Source: Sebastes aleutianus (taxonomy: Eukaryota > Chordata > Actinopteri > Perciformes > Sebastidae). From it: a stretch of 64,000 bases of DNA. The stretch is taken from assembly GCA_916700875.1 (NCBI GenBank), contig CAKAKS010000062.1, positions 10,758,960-10,822,959 of the forward strand, given 5' to 3'. A model generated the notes under the pieces. The model made no database searches. It was not told where the DNA came from and saw only the letters and a list, made by a program, of their open reading frames with translations. This document shows positions 12,001-23,133 of this stretch, in pieces. The translations under genes were made by a program, and so were the position numbers. Each line of letters begins with the position of its first letter. Position 1 is the first letter of the stretch.

Positions 12001-13980
12001 TGAAACTCACAATCCTGTATAATTACAGCTGACTAATTAATGGGTGAGCCAGCCTCGTCTAGCCACAAAGACTCCTAAGTAAGTTTTTATAAAGAGAGCA
12101 TTATAAGTGGTGTTATACTGTATGTGGATCAGTATCAGAGAACCTGAAACTCTTCAGTCATTTTGTCACTGAAAATGTAATGAAATGGTATCAAACTTTG
12201 ACATTATTCTCTTTACCTCCTGCATCTCCCAGTGCTATCTCCCATTGAGGCCTCTTGTCCTTCTGGCACGGAATCAGAAATGCACACAGCAGCACGAGCA
12301 TCGCAGCGCTGACCAGAGGCACCAGGAAAAACGCACTTCGGACAGCATTCTTCATCCTCATCCTCTTTTGTTCCGCCTCGGCACTATGAACCCCCAGGCC
12401 GGCACCCCCCAGTGGCCCGGGCCCCCCTCTGTCCTCCCCGCTCCTGTCCCTGCCCGAGTCCCTGTGGCTCCAGTACTGCATGCCTTTCATGTCGTCTCTG
12501 TCCTGCCTGGACTTGCTGGGGAGTCGTTCTCTCCATTCATCCTCCTCTTCCTCCTCGTCCTCCTCCTGTGCCTCATCATCTTCGGCCCCCACGAGTCTTC
12601 CCGATCTGCCACCTCGCAGCTTGGAGGAGCCCGTGCCGAGGCAGCCGTCCCTGCCGAGGCCATTCCGGGGGTAGTTGAGCACGAGGTCGTCCTCTTCGCT
12701 CTCGTCCTCGCTGTCTGCTTGGGTGAGAGGGTCGTACTCCCCGAGCTCCGAGCCCTTCTTCCCTGCAGAGACACAGATTATTGATACACAATCACTCATA
12801 TATTGTCTCACAATACTTATGCATTATAGATGTATCCTTCTTTTACTCTGGCTACTAATGTTTATTTTTTTCCTCTGTATGTAAGGGTCTTAATGTCCAA
12901 TAACGCATTTTACTCAAGTACCCTCCTTTAGTACTCAAACACAGCACATTTTATATACAGTATATATATATATATACTATACATAAAACTATATAAAGGA
13001 CAACAAGCTTTATATACTGTAGCATACCTTATTACAGAGGGCAGTAACAAGAATAAGGTTACTGTTTATATCACCATATATGTATACGTACCAAATATGT
13101 ACCATATTTATACTACTACTAATAACAATAATAATACTAATAATAATAATAATACTGCAACTACTACTTGTAATGATAAATCTTATGATTGCAGGTTATT
13201 TTGATGTTTAAAACACTATAAATAAATAATCATTGTGCACATAATTTGAGACCATATATCATCTCATCTGTACCATATTTATACTACTAATACTACAACT
13301 ACTACTTGTAATGACAAATCTTGTAATGATTGCATGAAGGTTATTTTGATGTTTAAAACATTATAAATAAATAATTATTGTAGCCTGCTTAAAAAACTGG
13401 AGACCTCTTAAAATAAAGCAAAAGAAAATATTACAAAAATAATACTACAATTACAATCATATTAAAAAATATATTTAAAAAAATTACAATAATACAAGTG
13501 TTTATTGCACATCACTAGTTGTGACAAATATGAAGGTTAGTATACAGTACAATATTGATGCCTGGCATCAGATGTAATGTTTATTGTCATGCTTTAATGC
13601 TTGTTTACTCTCCAGAGCAGGGCAGCTTGTGTTGGTTAACATTAGCTATAGCAGCTAGCTGAGAGGCAGAACAACAGCAGAGATGCTTTACATGCTGCTC
13701 TATCTATAAATACAGACATCTATGATTGCATCCTTTGGAAACATGTCCATCATTCTGGGCTGATGTGGATCAGATACTGTTAACAATATGTGACGAATGA
13801 GCGCATCTAATGAATCAATACCGTTACAGAGAGCTGTATCCTCTCAGACCATTCAGTCCTGACTGATAAAGGTTGCAGTAAATTGTCTGTTTAAAGTCTA
13901 TCTCCTCTGTTTGTCTGGTAGAAATACGTGTAGCGCATCTTACCGGGTAATTTGAGGGCACGGGACAGAGCTGCAGCCAT
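6058..13980 (-). CDS. fam234b: FAM234B, single-pass membrane protein with FG-GAP-like repeats
   Basis: Exons in transcript order: 13980-13944, 12762-12217, 11902-11789, 10912-10745, 10489-10368, 10268-10118, 9938-9797, 9252-9031, 8804-8726, 7386-7219, 7060-6946, 6386-6160, and a last exon from 6060 whose first codon is TGA. Total 2094 nt, 697 residues; phases agree at every junction. The N-terminus MAAALSRALKLPG followed by ELGEYDPLTQADS is diagnostic of FAM234B. An acidic run (about residues 73-88) precedes one membrane helix at about 156-178 (AFFLVPLVSAAM to LIPC), so the protein is probably type II with a large outer domain. That domain has beta-propeller-like DxDGD motifs (WDVDGDSVEDVFLG, PDLQGDSVPDLL, FNDDGILDLF). 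Function of the family is poorly known. It is somewhat longer than human (622 aa), mainly in the cytoplasmic N-terminal part. Confidence 0.95.
6559..6909. mobile_element. TTAA MITE (GGACCTATTATG family)
   Basis: A 351-bp element in FAM234B intron 11. It begins TTAAAGAGGACCTACTG and ends AGGTCCTCTTTAA, inverted ends inside TTAA duplications. The same end sequence recurs at 48438 and at both ends of 49283-50264, so this is one family with at least three members here. Confidence 0.8.
8049..8405. mobile_element. hAT-type MITE with perfect 8-bp target duplication
   Basis: A 357-bp element with ends TAGGGCTGACCTGAAT and ATTCGGGACAGCCCTA, flanked on both sides by CTTCAAAG (8041-8048 and 8406-8413). 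Inner arms carry repeated GAAGCTTCGA palindromes. An 8-bp duplication and these ends are typical of hAT elements. It lies in FAM234B intron 9. A relative is at 36928-37344. Confidence 0.92.
10967..11756. mobile_element. 790-bp fold-back MITE with TTAA ends
   Basis: In FAM234B intron 3. The left arm from TTAAAGGGATAGTTTGGG is matched in inverted orientation by the right arm ending CTATCCCTTTAA. The arms pair over roughly 330 bp each, including AGAAAGGCCCACCTA near 11160 and its reverse complement near 11545, leaving a small unpaired centre near 11360. No coding frame. Confidence 0.85.
12955..13560. repeat. Dispersed repeat, first copy
   Basis: In FAM234B intron 1. About 600 bp rich in TA and TAC/TAA runs with phrases such as ATAAAGGACAACAAGCTTTA and ACTGCAACTACTACTTG. 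A second copy in the same orientation lies at 33060-33640. An internal subrepeat (ACTACTACTTGTAATGA then GGTTATTTTGATGTTTAAAA) occurs twice. Class unknown. Confidence 0.8.
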
Positions 13981-14068
13981 TTCTCCTCTAACGGATCCGA
14001 CACAGAGAGAGAGAGAGAGACGTGAGGCAGCGATGATGATGAACAACTCCACAGCTCCAGAGGGCATC

Positions 14069-15160
14069 GACCCAGCAGGTTGGATCTGCGCCTGCCCAAC
14101 TGCATCATGGGATTTTGAGTTTTTCATGCCATGCTTTAAACCTGCAGTAGGCAGTATATTTTTGGAATCATTGGGCAAAAATTCCATAATAACCTTTCAG
14201 CATATTGTAATTCAAGTGTTCTGAGAGAAAACTAGACCTCTGTAACTCCTCATGGCTCTGTTTTCAGGCTTTAGAACATCTAGCCCGTGACGGGAGACTT
14301 TGACCAATCATAGGTCATTTCATTGAGAGAGTGTTCCTATTGGCTGTGCTCCGGTCATGTGACCGGAACTTGGCGTTCCTTCACCAGATTTCACAATGGC
14401 AGCGTTGTCACAAACTTTCTAATTTTACAGCTAAACAGTACACTAAAAGATGATTCTGAAAACATTTGAGGAGAAAAAAAAGCATTAACGTAACATAATA
14501 TTGATTCATATTTGATCAGCGCGGCCTAGTTTGACCGTTTGGTCGGAGTTTGCGAGCAATTGACAGCCGGCTCTCATAGATGGCAGCTGGACAGCAGACC
14601 TCGGATCAGCTCTTAATGCTTGTTTTCCTCCGGTCTGTGAAATCTTGCAGATGCCGTTAGGAGCACCGGAGGACACAGAGGAACATGATTTTTTTCAGGT
14701 TACCTGTTTCATGTACTACAGTCCCGAAATAGCGACCGTATTATAAAAATAACTTTTTTTAATCATATTTGCTCCAATCTCACCTACTTCAGCTTTAACG
14801 ACCGACTTTTTGTTGTTTGATTCTTATGCAAAATGCCATAAAATTAGTATAAAAACAAAGCAATCTGCAGCTATAGGCCCGTTAGATTATATTCAGGAAA
14901 ATCATTATCAAACAAAATTTAATTAAACTACATATTAAATACCGACCCAGCATGTTGGATCTGCGTCTGCCCAACTGCATCATGGGATTTTGAGTTTTTT
15001 CATGTTATGCTTTAACGACAAACTTTTTGTTCTTTGATTCTTATGCACAATACCATAAAATGTGTATAAAAACATAGCAATCTGCACCTATAGGCCTATT
15101 AGATTATATTCAGGAAAAATCATTATCAAACTAAATGTATTTAAACTTCATATTAAAATA
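14069..15160. repeat. Tandem duplication upstream of FAM234B
   Basis: Copy A is 14069-14139 continued at 14794-14940; copy B is 14941-15160. Both run from CGACCCAGCA through CAACTGCATCATGGGATTTT and TTTGATTCTTATGCA to TATTCAGGAAAA. Copy A is split by the MITE at 14140-14793. Part of the same unit recurs in POLDIP3 intron 1 near 18755-18894. Copy A begins about 90 bp upstream of the FAM234B start codon and may include its promoter. Confidence 0.8.
14140..14793. mobile_element. 654-bp MITE with TTTAA/TTAA duplication
   Basis: Left end ACCTGCAGTAGGCAG and right end CACCTACTTCAGC are inverted (CTGCAGTAGG against CTGAAGTAGG). TTTAA stands on both sides (14135-14139, 14794-14798). The undisturbed target is visible in copy B near 15011-15020 (TGCTTTAACGAC). 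No transposase frame. Confidence 0.85.
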
Positions 15161-16095
15161 TTGCTAACAGCAGCAATTAAATGCATCACAATTAAGTGGC
15201 TAAAACCTGAGCCCCCAACATACAATTTATGGATTGAGAAGGTATGGGAAATTTACCACATGGAACAAATAACCTATTCCCTAAGACTCCAAGAAGACAC
15301 ATTTATTAAAAGGTGGAGCCCTGCCATGATTAGATAGATAGATGGATAGATAGATAGATAGATAGATAGATGGATAGTAACTTTATTAATCCCGAGGGAA
15401 ATTCAAGTTTCCAGCATCACAGTTCCATAGTGCAAAACATGTTAGTAAGAAGGCAGTAAAAAAGTTAGTAGTACAAAGTACAAAAAAATATATAACAGAT
15501 ATATAAAAATACAAGGAGATGAAGAAATCTGTTAAAACTGAATATAGTGCAGGGTAACAGCTGTGATACAGGACTATTAAAAAAGTGAATATAGTGCAGA
15601 AGAGACTGTTAAAAATGAGTATAGTGCATACTATTATACTAATACAGTGATTGGTGATCTGAATATTGTTATATATCCTGGATCATACTTGTATCTTTGT
15701 CTTTCTGACCCAGGTCATCTCTCTAAGCACATACACACACACAACCACCCATACAACACACATCCTTACACACACTCCCCATCCCTGACCTCCGACCCTT
15801 CACTACATTTATTTTTTATTTAAATTAATTAATTTATTTTATTTTAATTCTTTGGATTGTTTAATTATGTGTCCTCCCTTTTTCTCTGAATTCAATTGAA
15901 ATTACAGTTTAAAATGAAGTCTTGTTTTGTTTTTTTGTGTTTTCTCTCTCCCCCCTTGTTTCAAGTTGTGAAATTTTGTGTAAAAACAAAGAGATAGCTG
16001 TAAAAATGAAAATACAGTGGGAAAGAATGTGATGATGATTGTATAAGTTGCTGAAACTGCAATAAAAACTAAGTTATAAAAAACAAACAAAAAAA
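15150..16095 (+). mobile_element. 5'-truncated L1-type LINE 3' end
   Basis: A frame to 15337 carries the typical C-terminus of fish L1 ORF2: LLTAAIKCITIKWLKP, WIEKVWEIYHMEQITYSL and FIKRW. Downstream comes a non-coding tail rich in CT/TTTT, ending near 16095 in AATAAAAACTAAG and A-rich sequence, as expected of an L1 3' UTR. Another retroelement tail (15326-15640) has inserted into it. The element is dead: it lacks all upstream catalytic parts. Confidence 0.75.
15326..15640 (-). mobile_element. LINE 3' tail with GATA microsatellite
   Basis: Read on the minus strand it ends AATTTCCCTCGGGATTAAT, AAAGTTACTATC and then ATC/TATC repeats, the 3' end of a fish non-LTR element (Rex1/CR1-like by memory). 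Repeated phrases AATATAGTGCAG/AGTATAGTGCATA mark its interior. A copy in the opposite orientation is at 31247-31546. It sits inside the L1 remnant. Confidence 0.7.
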
Positions 16096-16229
16096 CGACA
16101 TATTAAATATTTTTCCTGGCCAAGCTTCTGCCCTCGACGATGTGATCTCACAAAGTGGTTTTCCATTTCTCAAAAAGCATTTCAGACCACTAATGCAATA
16201 CAAAACAACAGTCCTGTAAATTATATATA

Positions 16230-16560
16230 TGTTTTTAATTGGTTAAATTTGTATAAATAAATAATAAATAATAATAATAAATTAATAAAAAATAATTATA
16301 ATAATTATAATAACAAAATAAAAATAATAATAATAAATAATAATAATAACAATAATAGAAATAAAAATGCAATGCAAAACAACAGTCCTGTACATTATAT
16401 GTTTTTAATTGGTTACATTTGTATAAATAAATAATAATAATAAATAATAATAAATAATAATAATAATAATAATAAAAATAAAAATGATAATAAAATAATA
16501 ATAATAAATAATAATAATAATAATAAATCATAATAATAATATACATAATAAATAAATTGA
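16230..16560. repeat. TAA/AAT microsatellite with internal duplication
   Basis: Long runs of AATAATAAT broken by a duplicated phrase (ACAACAGTCCTGTA, then GTTTTTAATTGGTTA) at about 16206 and 16379. Open frames across it are low-complexity Tyr/Leu strings and not genes. 16561-17350 shows no repeat or gene I can name and presumably includes POLDIP3 upstream sequence. Confidence 0.85.
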
Positions 16561-17352
16561 TTATTGCAATTACTCTGCATCAGAGGGGTATTGACGTAGT
16601 TCAACTATGTGATATCTTTATAAGTTTATATTAGATAGTCCTCGTAAGTGTTTAAAAGCCAGTGTTGCATACTTATTATTCTCCAGATATTGTTATTTTA
16701 ACAGGTTTAGGGATCAGGGAAGGTCCTAGCCCCACGAGGCATCTCACAAAGTAGGCGAGTCACCTCAGCAGACGGACCTTTACCCCTTCAAAAATTGCTC
16801 TCGATATGTTTTCGAGGACACGGGCGTCACCCCGCGTCGTTATTTTCCTTACTCATCAGTTTAAGGCATAACCAGTCAATCGTCGAAGACAGGCATTGAC
16901 ACAGTGTCCAGGTGTTCTCTGTTAGGGTGCCAGCTATATCTCACTGACAGCCATTTATTTTCGTTTCTACCAACATTTAAGCTGTCTATTAAATAATTGT
17001 TTGTAAAAACCACAATATTTTGAAGATTGTGAACTATATTAATTGCGCAAAATTGCGTATTTATTTGAGACAATTTCGCGCAAAGGCTCATGGGTACCGA
17101 GGCATGCAAGTATGTCATTTGCATTTTTGCCAAGAGTAATCGATCGCAGAGCACTGATTTATAACGTATAATGGTTACGTACTTAATGAATGCGATGTGT
17201 GTGCCTCAGTTGACTTTCCTACTTAATCTTGAAGCTCATTATCAACAAAAGCTCATATTAAAACAATTAAATATATTACTCAGTTCCAGACAGTGAGTTC
17301 GCGCTTTGGAACACATCACGTTCCGTTGCCAAGGCTCAAATCGTTGTCATGG

Positions 17353-17362
17353 GCGCATGCGC
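17353..17362. promoter_or_regulatory. NRF1-type site in POLDIP3 promoter
   Basis: GCGCATGCGC is a perfect match to the palindromic NRF1 consensus, 25 bp upstream of the POLDIP3 start codon in a locally GC-rich stretch. The context AAGATGGC around the ATG resembles the YY1 motif of TATA-less housekeeping promoters. Inference from sequence only. Confidence 0.6.
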
Positions 17363-17386
17363 GTCACCGTGAGGCAGCGCGAGAAG

Positions 17387-20300
17387 ATGGCCGACGTCTC
17401 TCTGGATGAAGTGATACGACAGCGCGGTATTAACCTCAAGGCTTCAGCTAAACGGTACGAAAACGGTGATTACACTCACGGCTGCTCGCTTATTAAGGAC
17501 GGGGCAGCTCGCAGTTACATTTATAAACACATAGCGTAAAGCTAGATAACGTCAGTTGGCTATATCGTCAGCTATTGTTAACCCATTGCAGCTAGCAGCG
17601 TTGAAGCTAAGCGATGCTATGCAGATGTGTTAGCTGCAGGCCTTTATGTCTGAAGCCATTCATCGTTGAATTTAGGAAAATAAGGGTTTTTTATTCTACC
17701 AAAGTCACTTTTTAAACAATTAATCTATAGTAGTTGCGACAACACATACATTTGAAGAGCTGCGAACATGATTGCTTATGTTTGTAGCTTCGATCTGCCA
17801 GGCTAAGCTAGTAAGCAAGCTAATATTTATGTTTGCAGCAATGCAGGTTTTTTTGTTCCCACGTATCTAACAAAGGTGATCACTGGGATCACTGGGCTTG
17901 AACTAGGGTGGTGGCTTCTTAATATAGTTCCTCCTCCGCTATTGTGTGTGTGACATGTTTATGTGAAGCACTTTGAATTGCCCTGTTGCTGAAATGTGCT
18001 GTACAAATACAGCTGCCTTGCCTTGAAAGTAAAGAAGGAAATTGCATTCTCATATTGTCTGTGCAAATAATAGCAGGGGTCCAGTAAGACAGCCACTGAA
18101 TACGTTTTATTATGTGAAAAAAAATAATGATTAGTGTTAAAATTAGCTTTGCTATTGTACTTGTTACTGTGAAAATATTTTACAATTAGATGAGCCAAAC
18201 CCAATGCAGGTTGATTTGCTCCAAAGTATTTAACAAAGGTGGTCACTGGGAGCACTGGCTTGCTCTTCTTAATGTGGTTCCTCCTCCGCTATTGTGTGTG
18301 AAAGTAAAGAAGAAATTGCATTCTCATATTGTCTGTACAAATAGAAGGGGCCCAGTAAGATAGCCACTAAATGCGTTTTACTGTGTGAAAACAATAATGA
18401 TTAAAGTATTAAGATAAGATATTCCTTTATTAGTCCCGCAGTGGGGAAATGTGCAACAGCAAAGGGGATAGTGCAAAAAACATGATGCATCAGCTAACAC
18501 AGTAAAAAAGAGCTAAACAAAGTGTAACAAAATATGAACCATTTAAATAGAAGGGAGTATAAAAATAGGAGCAGTATATACAGTATTGACAATAAACAGA
18601 CTATTAAATTATTCAAATTAATAAAATTAGCTTTGCTATTGTACTTGTTACTGTAAAAATATTTTAACCTTAGATTACTTTTTTAATGAACTTTAAAATG
18701 TGGAATGTAGCACTGACTTCACAATCCTAATGGGTGTTGCAGGGTCATTGATAAGTTGAGTTTTTCATGTCATTTTCATGCTTAAACGACTGACTTTTTG
18801 TTGTTTGATTCTTATGCACAATACCATACAATTAGTATAAAAACAAAGCAATCTGCATCTATAGGCCCATTAGATTATATTCAGGAAAATCATTAGCACT
18901 GACTAGACAATCCTAATGGGTGTTGCATTATCATTGATGAAACTTTCGTTTCTCTTTCTCTCAGACCAATGTTTGGACGGGGTGCAGGAGGAGTTGGCAG
19001 GAGCTTTGATGCTCGTCAAAAGATTGGGGCCAATGATGTCAGACAGCGGCTTGGAGGAGGAGGAGGAGGAGGAGGAGCAGGAGGAGCAGGAGCAGGTAAG
19101 CCATTATTGCCTAAGTTCTCTTATGCCTTATAATTAGTAAAAAGCCAACTGCTCAGAAAGGTTTGTGTTTTGGGAATTAATACTAAATTCACCCGCAATC
19201 TTCCTCCTATCTTCCCATCAGGTTTTCAAGTGAAAGATGCCAGAGAAAAGCTGGGTCAGAAGGATGCTCGCTTTAAAATCCGTGGCAGGGGAGGAGCGGG
19301 AGGGGTGCAGGACGCTCGTCAGATGATCAACTCACGCAAACAGGGGCAGAATCAGTTTGGCGTCCCTCCACAGACCATGCAAAAGATGGCAGTAACGCAC
19401 AATCTGCAGGGCCAGTTGCTTGTGCCACAGATACAGATACAGACCAACAACAATCTTGCCGGCATGAACACAAGGCAGTTTTCCCCCAATGTACAAGGAC
19501 TGAGTGTGAGGGGCGGCGCAACGCCACAGCTAAGCAATAATAAGAGAATGATGGATGCTCGTGATAGACTGAGCCTCAAGAGGAGCATTGGAGGGACACC
19601 GACACAGGCAGGCGTTGCACCACCCCTAAAAATAACCAAGACCATCCAGGTGAGGTTAAAATGAGTTGCTTTGTTCTTAGCAGAGCAGTGACACCGCCTG
19701 TATGTATGCTTGTTGGGAGCCTAAAAGCACGTTGACATGCTTACAGTACTCTAATGTTTGATGCTTCTTTTTACAGCAACGTCCAGTCGGAGTAGGGATG
19801 TCAAGTGGAATACGTGCAGCTATACAGGTAGAGCTGTTTTTCTTGGCATGGTTAAACATTACAGATTGACTGGAATTCTTCTTTTAACTAAAATATTCAT
19901 GTGAAAGAGAAGACAATGCTTCCCATGTATAGAATATGATGATAATATAGATTATTTTGTCTCCCACAGCCTCTCTTAAATGAGCATGATGGCGCCCACA
20001 GTAAACACATAAAGATCACTACAGCTAATAATATGCCACAATCGCGGGTAAGAGCGGCTTCGTGACAGCTGACCTGACCTTGCATACTATCTGAATCAGC
20101 ACAGAGACTCAAACACATAATTCAATTATTGTACACCCAGTGTCTGTTTCCTACATTAAATTAAACTCTTTTTTTTCCATTCCTTTATTACATACAGCCT
20201 GGTACAGTGGGCTCTACATTCTCCATGTCAGGCCCAATCACCAAGGTGGTTAAAAATGATGCTTACACAGCCCCACGTCCTCCCGTCCCTGTGGCTCCCA

Positions 20301-22533
20301 CCCGGCCCCACACCAGCATGTCTGCTACCCGGTCCTCCCCTGCAGCCTTACAGCCAGTCTCCAGGACTCTCCAGCAAAGCACAGCAGAAACCAGCACAGC
20401 AGCTCCTGCTCCCCCTCAGGTAAACATCCCTGTATTCCTGCTGCATCTGTAGCTCGGTAGGCACACCTTCCCTACCGTCGTAGTTTGTTTCCATCTGATA
20501 TTATTATTCAGTGTAATTTGCATTTACGTTGGATACAACAAGTCAGTTGCTTGTCAAATTTAGCCTATTGAGACAAATCAACCAAGTTAAGGTTGATTGA
20601 TATTTTATAAAGCAAGTTAATTTGAAATACTTGCACTGAGAGATGTTTGCTCTTTCAGATTGTTAAATTAGTTATTGCAAACATTTTGTAGATAAGCTCT
20701 TGAGTAACTTTTAAAATCACAATACTTAAGAGACATGTATTTTTTTTTTACAATATTTTATATTATATGGATATTTGTCCACGCCAGGAACTTAATCCTT
20801 TCTCCAACTGGACTTTTATTACCATTATGCGTCCCTCCTCCCTCACTCTCTTACAGTAAAATAGCTGATCTGGATGCTGATGTCCCGTCACCTTTTGGTG
20901 TTTAACCCAGTAATTAAATTTAGGATTTCATACAGGTAGACTGATATCTTTGTCTCGGTGTTTCATAACATAAAGTCATTGCTCAAAGATTGCGTTTGTA
21001 GTGAAACCCCAAATTGGTTTTGTGAGCTGACCACTTCATGATGGTGGCAAGAGTGCAATAGCTATAACTTTAATGATGGGAAAACATATATTAACATGCT
21101 AAGACTTTCTTTTTATCCCCTGCCCTCTTCCCTCAAGAGGCTTGCCTTTTGCCGGGCCGCCATTGTAAATAAGAATTTGTTCTTAATGACCTGCCTGGTT
21201 AAATAAAATAAAATAAAATAATAAATAAAAAGACATTTGGCATCGTAGCCATACCAACATGCTTGCACACATTTTTTATGTCAGCCATTTTCATTGCATA
21301 TGCTTGATCGCGTGGTGTTGTCATATTTCTTTCTAGCCTGCTTTCAGTCCTTTGGAGGGGACAAAAATAACGGTGAACAACCTGCACCCCCGGGTCACCG
21401 AGGAAGACATAGTTGTGAGTAAATCACACTGATTGCCAATAACCTTTTTTGTTACGTTTGATATTGTAGTGCTATGATGACTCATTCGGTGTGTTTGCAC
21501 TCCCTATCTATTTGTCCACAGGAACTGTTCTGCGTGTGCGGGGCCTTGAAGCGAGCACGGCTGGTGAAGGTGGGCGTGGCTGAAGTGGTGTTTGTGCGTA
21601 AAGAGGACGCTGTGAGCGCGTACAGGAAGTACAACAATCGCTGCCTGGATGGTGAGTGCCAGTAGCAAGGACGCGCACATCTAATAGCTCTCTGGGTTTT
21701 GAACGCTGGCTTCTGTTTTGCATGCAGGTCAATGATGACAACAAAACAGAGTTTGCTGGTTAGGGACATCATTGTATATACTTGTTAAAACAAAGTGCCT
21801 TTGTTGAACTGAATGATAGCCAAGTTAGATGTATTCAGTATCACTGAGACTGCCGTTAACCAGATTGATAGTTTGGATGTATTTTTCTTATCTTTTCTTC
21901 TTGTCCTCTCTCAGGCCAACCCATGAAGTGTAACCTTCATATTCAGGGAAATGTCATCACTTCTGATCAGCCCATTCTATTGTAAGTTCCTTCATTTCAA
22001 ATTAATCTGTTGTTGATAAAAAATGTTATGTAATTAAGTTTAGCTTCACAATGACTATGTTTACATACACACTATTATTCTGAATTTGATACGGGTCATG
22101 TAAGCAGCATATTCTGTTTGGATATTCTGAATTGGGCCTTATTCCAAATGGAGCATTTTCCGATTAAGACGTGCGATATGCCGATATTATTCAGATTGCC
22201 ATTGGCACGATCCACTAGAGTCTAAGGAATGTAATGCTTTTTGCATGGCAACTATCATTTTTTAAAAGTATGATGATCTCTGTGATCTTGTGACATCCTC
22301 TCCTTGACTCCTACAGGAGGCTCAGTGACACTCCAGGCGCAAGCGGCGGTACAAAGAAAGACGGCCTGCCCCCCTCCCTGTCTCGCCCCGTCGGTCAGCG
22401 AGCCTCCTCTCAACCTACTCCAGAGGTGGACCCTCAGACCATCCTCAAAGCTCTGTTCAAGTCCACCGTGCAGTCCACCTCCACCACCGAGCCCCCCAGC
22501 TCACAGGCCACCGCCTTTCGCATCAAGATATAG
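17387..22533 (+). CDS. poldip3: POLDIP3 (SKAR/PDIP46), RNA-binding mRNA-export adaptor
   Basis: Ten exons: 17387-17454, 18965-19095, 19222-19649, 19777-19827, 19970-20047, 20198-20419, 21337-21414, 21522-21651, 21915-21981, 22317-22533; 1470 nt, 489 residues. Known roles of the family: binding DNA polymerase delta p50, recruiting S6K1 to spliced mRNA at the exon junction complex and TREX export. The start MADVSLDEVIRQRG, the DAR-containing repeats (FDARQKIG, KDAREKLGQKDARFKI, VQDARQMINSRKQ) and the RRM (about 337-410; ITVNNLHPRVTEEDIV, ELFCVCGALKRARL, YKKYNNRCLDGQPMKCNL-like) identify it. The C-terminus DPQTILKALFKS precedes the end. It is longer than human (421 aa) because exon 2 encodes a Gly-rich run and exon 3 a Gln/Asn-rich insertion. 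A poly(A) signal lies at 23128. Confidence 0.96.
17843..18405. repeat. Imperfect tandem duplication in POLDIP3 intron 1
   Basis: Two copies share GCAGGTT, AACAAAGGTGRTCACTGGGA, GTTCCTCCTCCGCTATTGTG, GAAATTGCATTCTCATATTG and CCAGTAAGAYAGCCACTRAA. Copy 1 (about 17843-18160) has an extra segment of about 75 bp near 17950-18025 (AAGCACTTTGAATTGCCCTG to AGCTGCCTTGCCTTG), which copy 2 (about 18205-18405) lacks. Confidence 0.8.
18410..18640 (-). mobile_element. LINE 3' tail fragment
   Basis: On the minus strand it reads CCCCACTGCGGGACTAATAA AGGAATATC then TTATCTTAA, a fish LINE tail; the interior (TAAATGGTTCATATTTTG, reverse strand) matches the + copy at 55915-56590. 5'-truncated and inside POLDIP3 intron 1. 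Confidence 0.65.
18709..18940. repeat. Insertion flanked by 45-bp direct repeats
   Basis: The phrase AGCACTGAC, ACAATCCTAATGGGTGTTGC, TCATTGAT occurs at 18709-18753 and again at 18895-18940. Between them lies about 140 bp matching the duplicated block upstream of FAM234B (14,800-14,915). It ends 25 bp before POLDIP3 exon 2, so the second flank now provides the polypyrimidine neighbourhood. Confidence 0.75.
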
Positions 22534-23127
22534 CTCATGTCTCGTGTGAATACACTGTCTCTTCATAAACATATTACTGCATTCTCAGTGTTCGCAATAC
22601 AAAACTGTGGTTTTCATCTTGACAGCTGGCCGCCCCACATTCTCTCATATGAAACCCGATTTTTACACATTTGATATACATGACTTCTCTGAAACGGGAA
22701 ATTCGTGGATGCGCAAAACCGTGTTCTTAGTTTTGCGGTATCCAAATGTTACCCGTTTGTTCCTGAGATGGACTAGTGGAAGGAAGTGTGATGTGATTTG
22801 TTGTTTTAATCCATTGTGGTGGGGGATGCCAAATCAAACTGGATGAGTAGGGATTTTTTTTTTTTTTTTTTTCGTCAATTCAATACCAGCTTGTTTGGAT
22901 ATGTTGAGTTTCTTTTAATACTCCTGTTTATCTCCACCCGCCCTTATGTCCCCAAAAGAAATGGGCAAAAAAAAAAGGAGACCTAAAAAACGAATAGACA
23001 GACACTGAGCAGCATTGTCATTGTTGAGAGAAACATTATGTTTAAAGCTCTGTACATCCACACAGGTGTATTCAGTCATATTGCCTGTACCTCTTTTTGT
23101 GTTTTCTAGGTGTGCACTGACCATAGA

Positions 23128-23133
23128 AATAAA
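23128..23133 (+). promoter_or_regulatory. Candidate POLDIP3 poly(A) signal
   Basis: AATAAA 595 bp after the POLDIP3 stop, the first canonical signal seen downstream. The intervening sequence is AT-rich and non-coding, as expected for a 3' UTR. Confidence 0.6.

Noticed and set aside
12185..12784. 199-residue plus-strand open frame
   Set aside because: Antisense shadow of FAM234B exon 2, whose GC-rich codons keep the opposite frame open.
16235..16604. Tyr/Leu-rich frames
   Set aside because: Translation of a TAA/TTA microsatellite.
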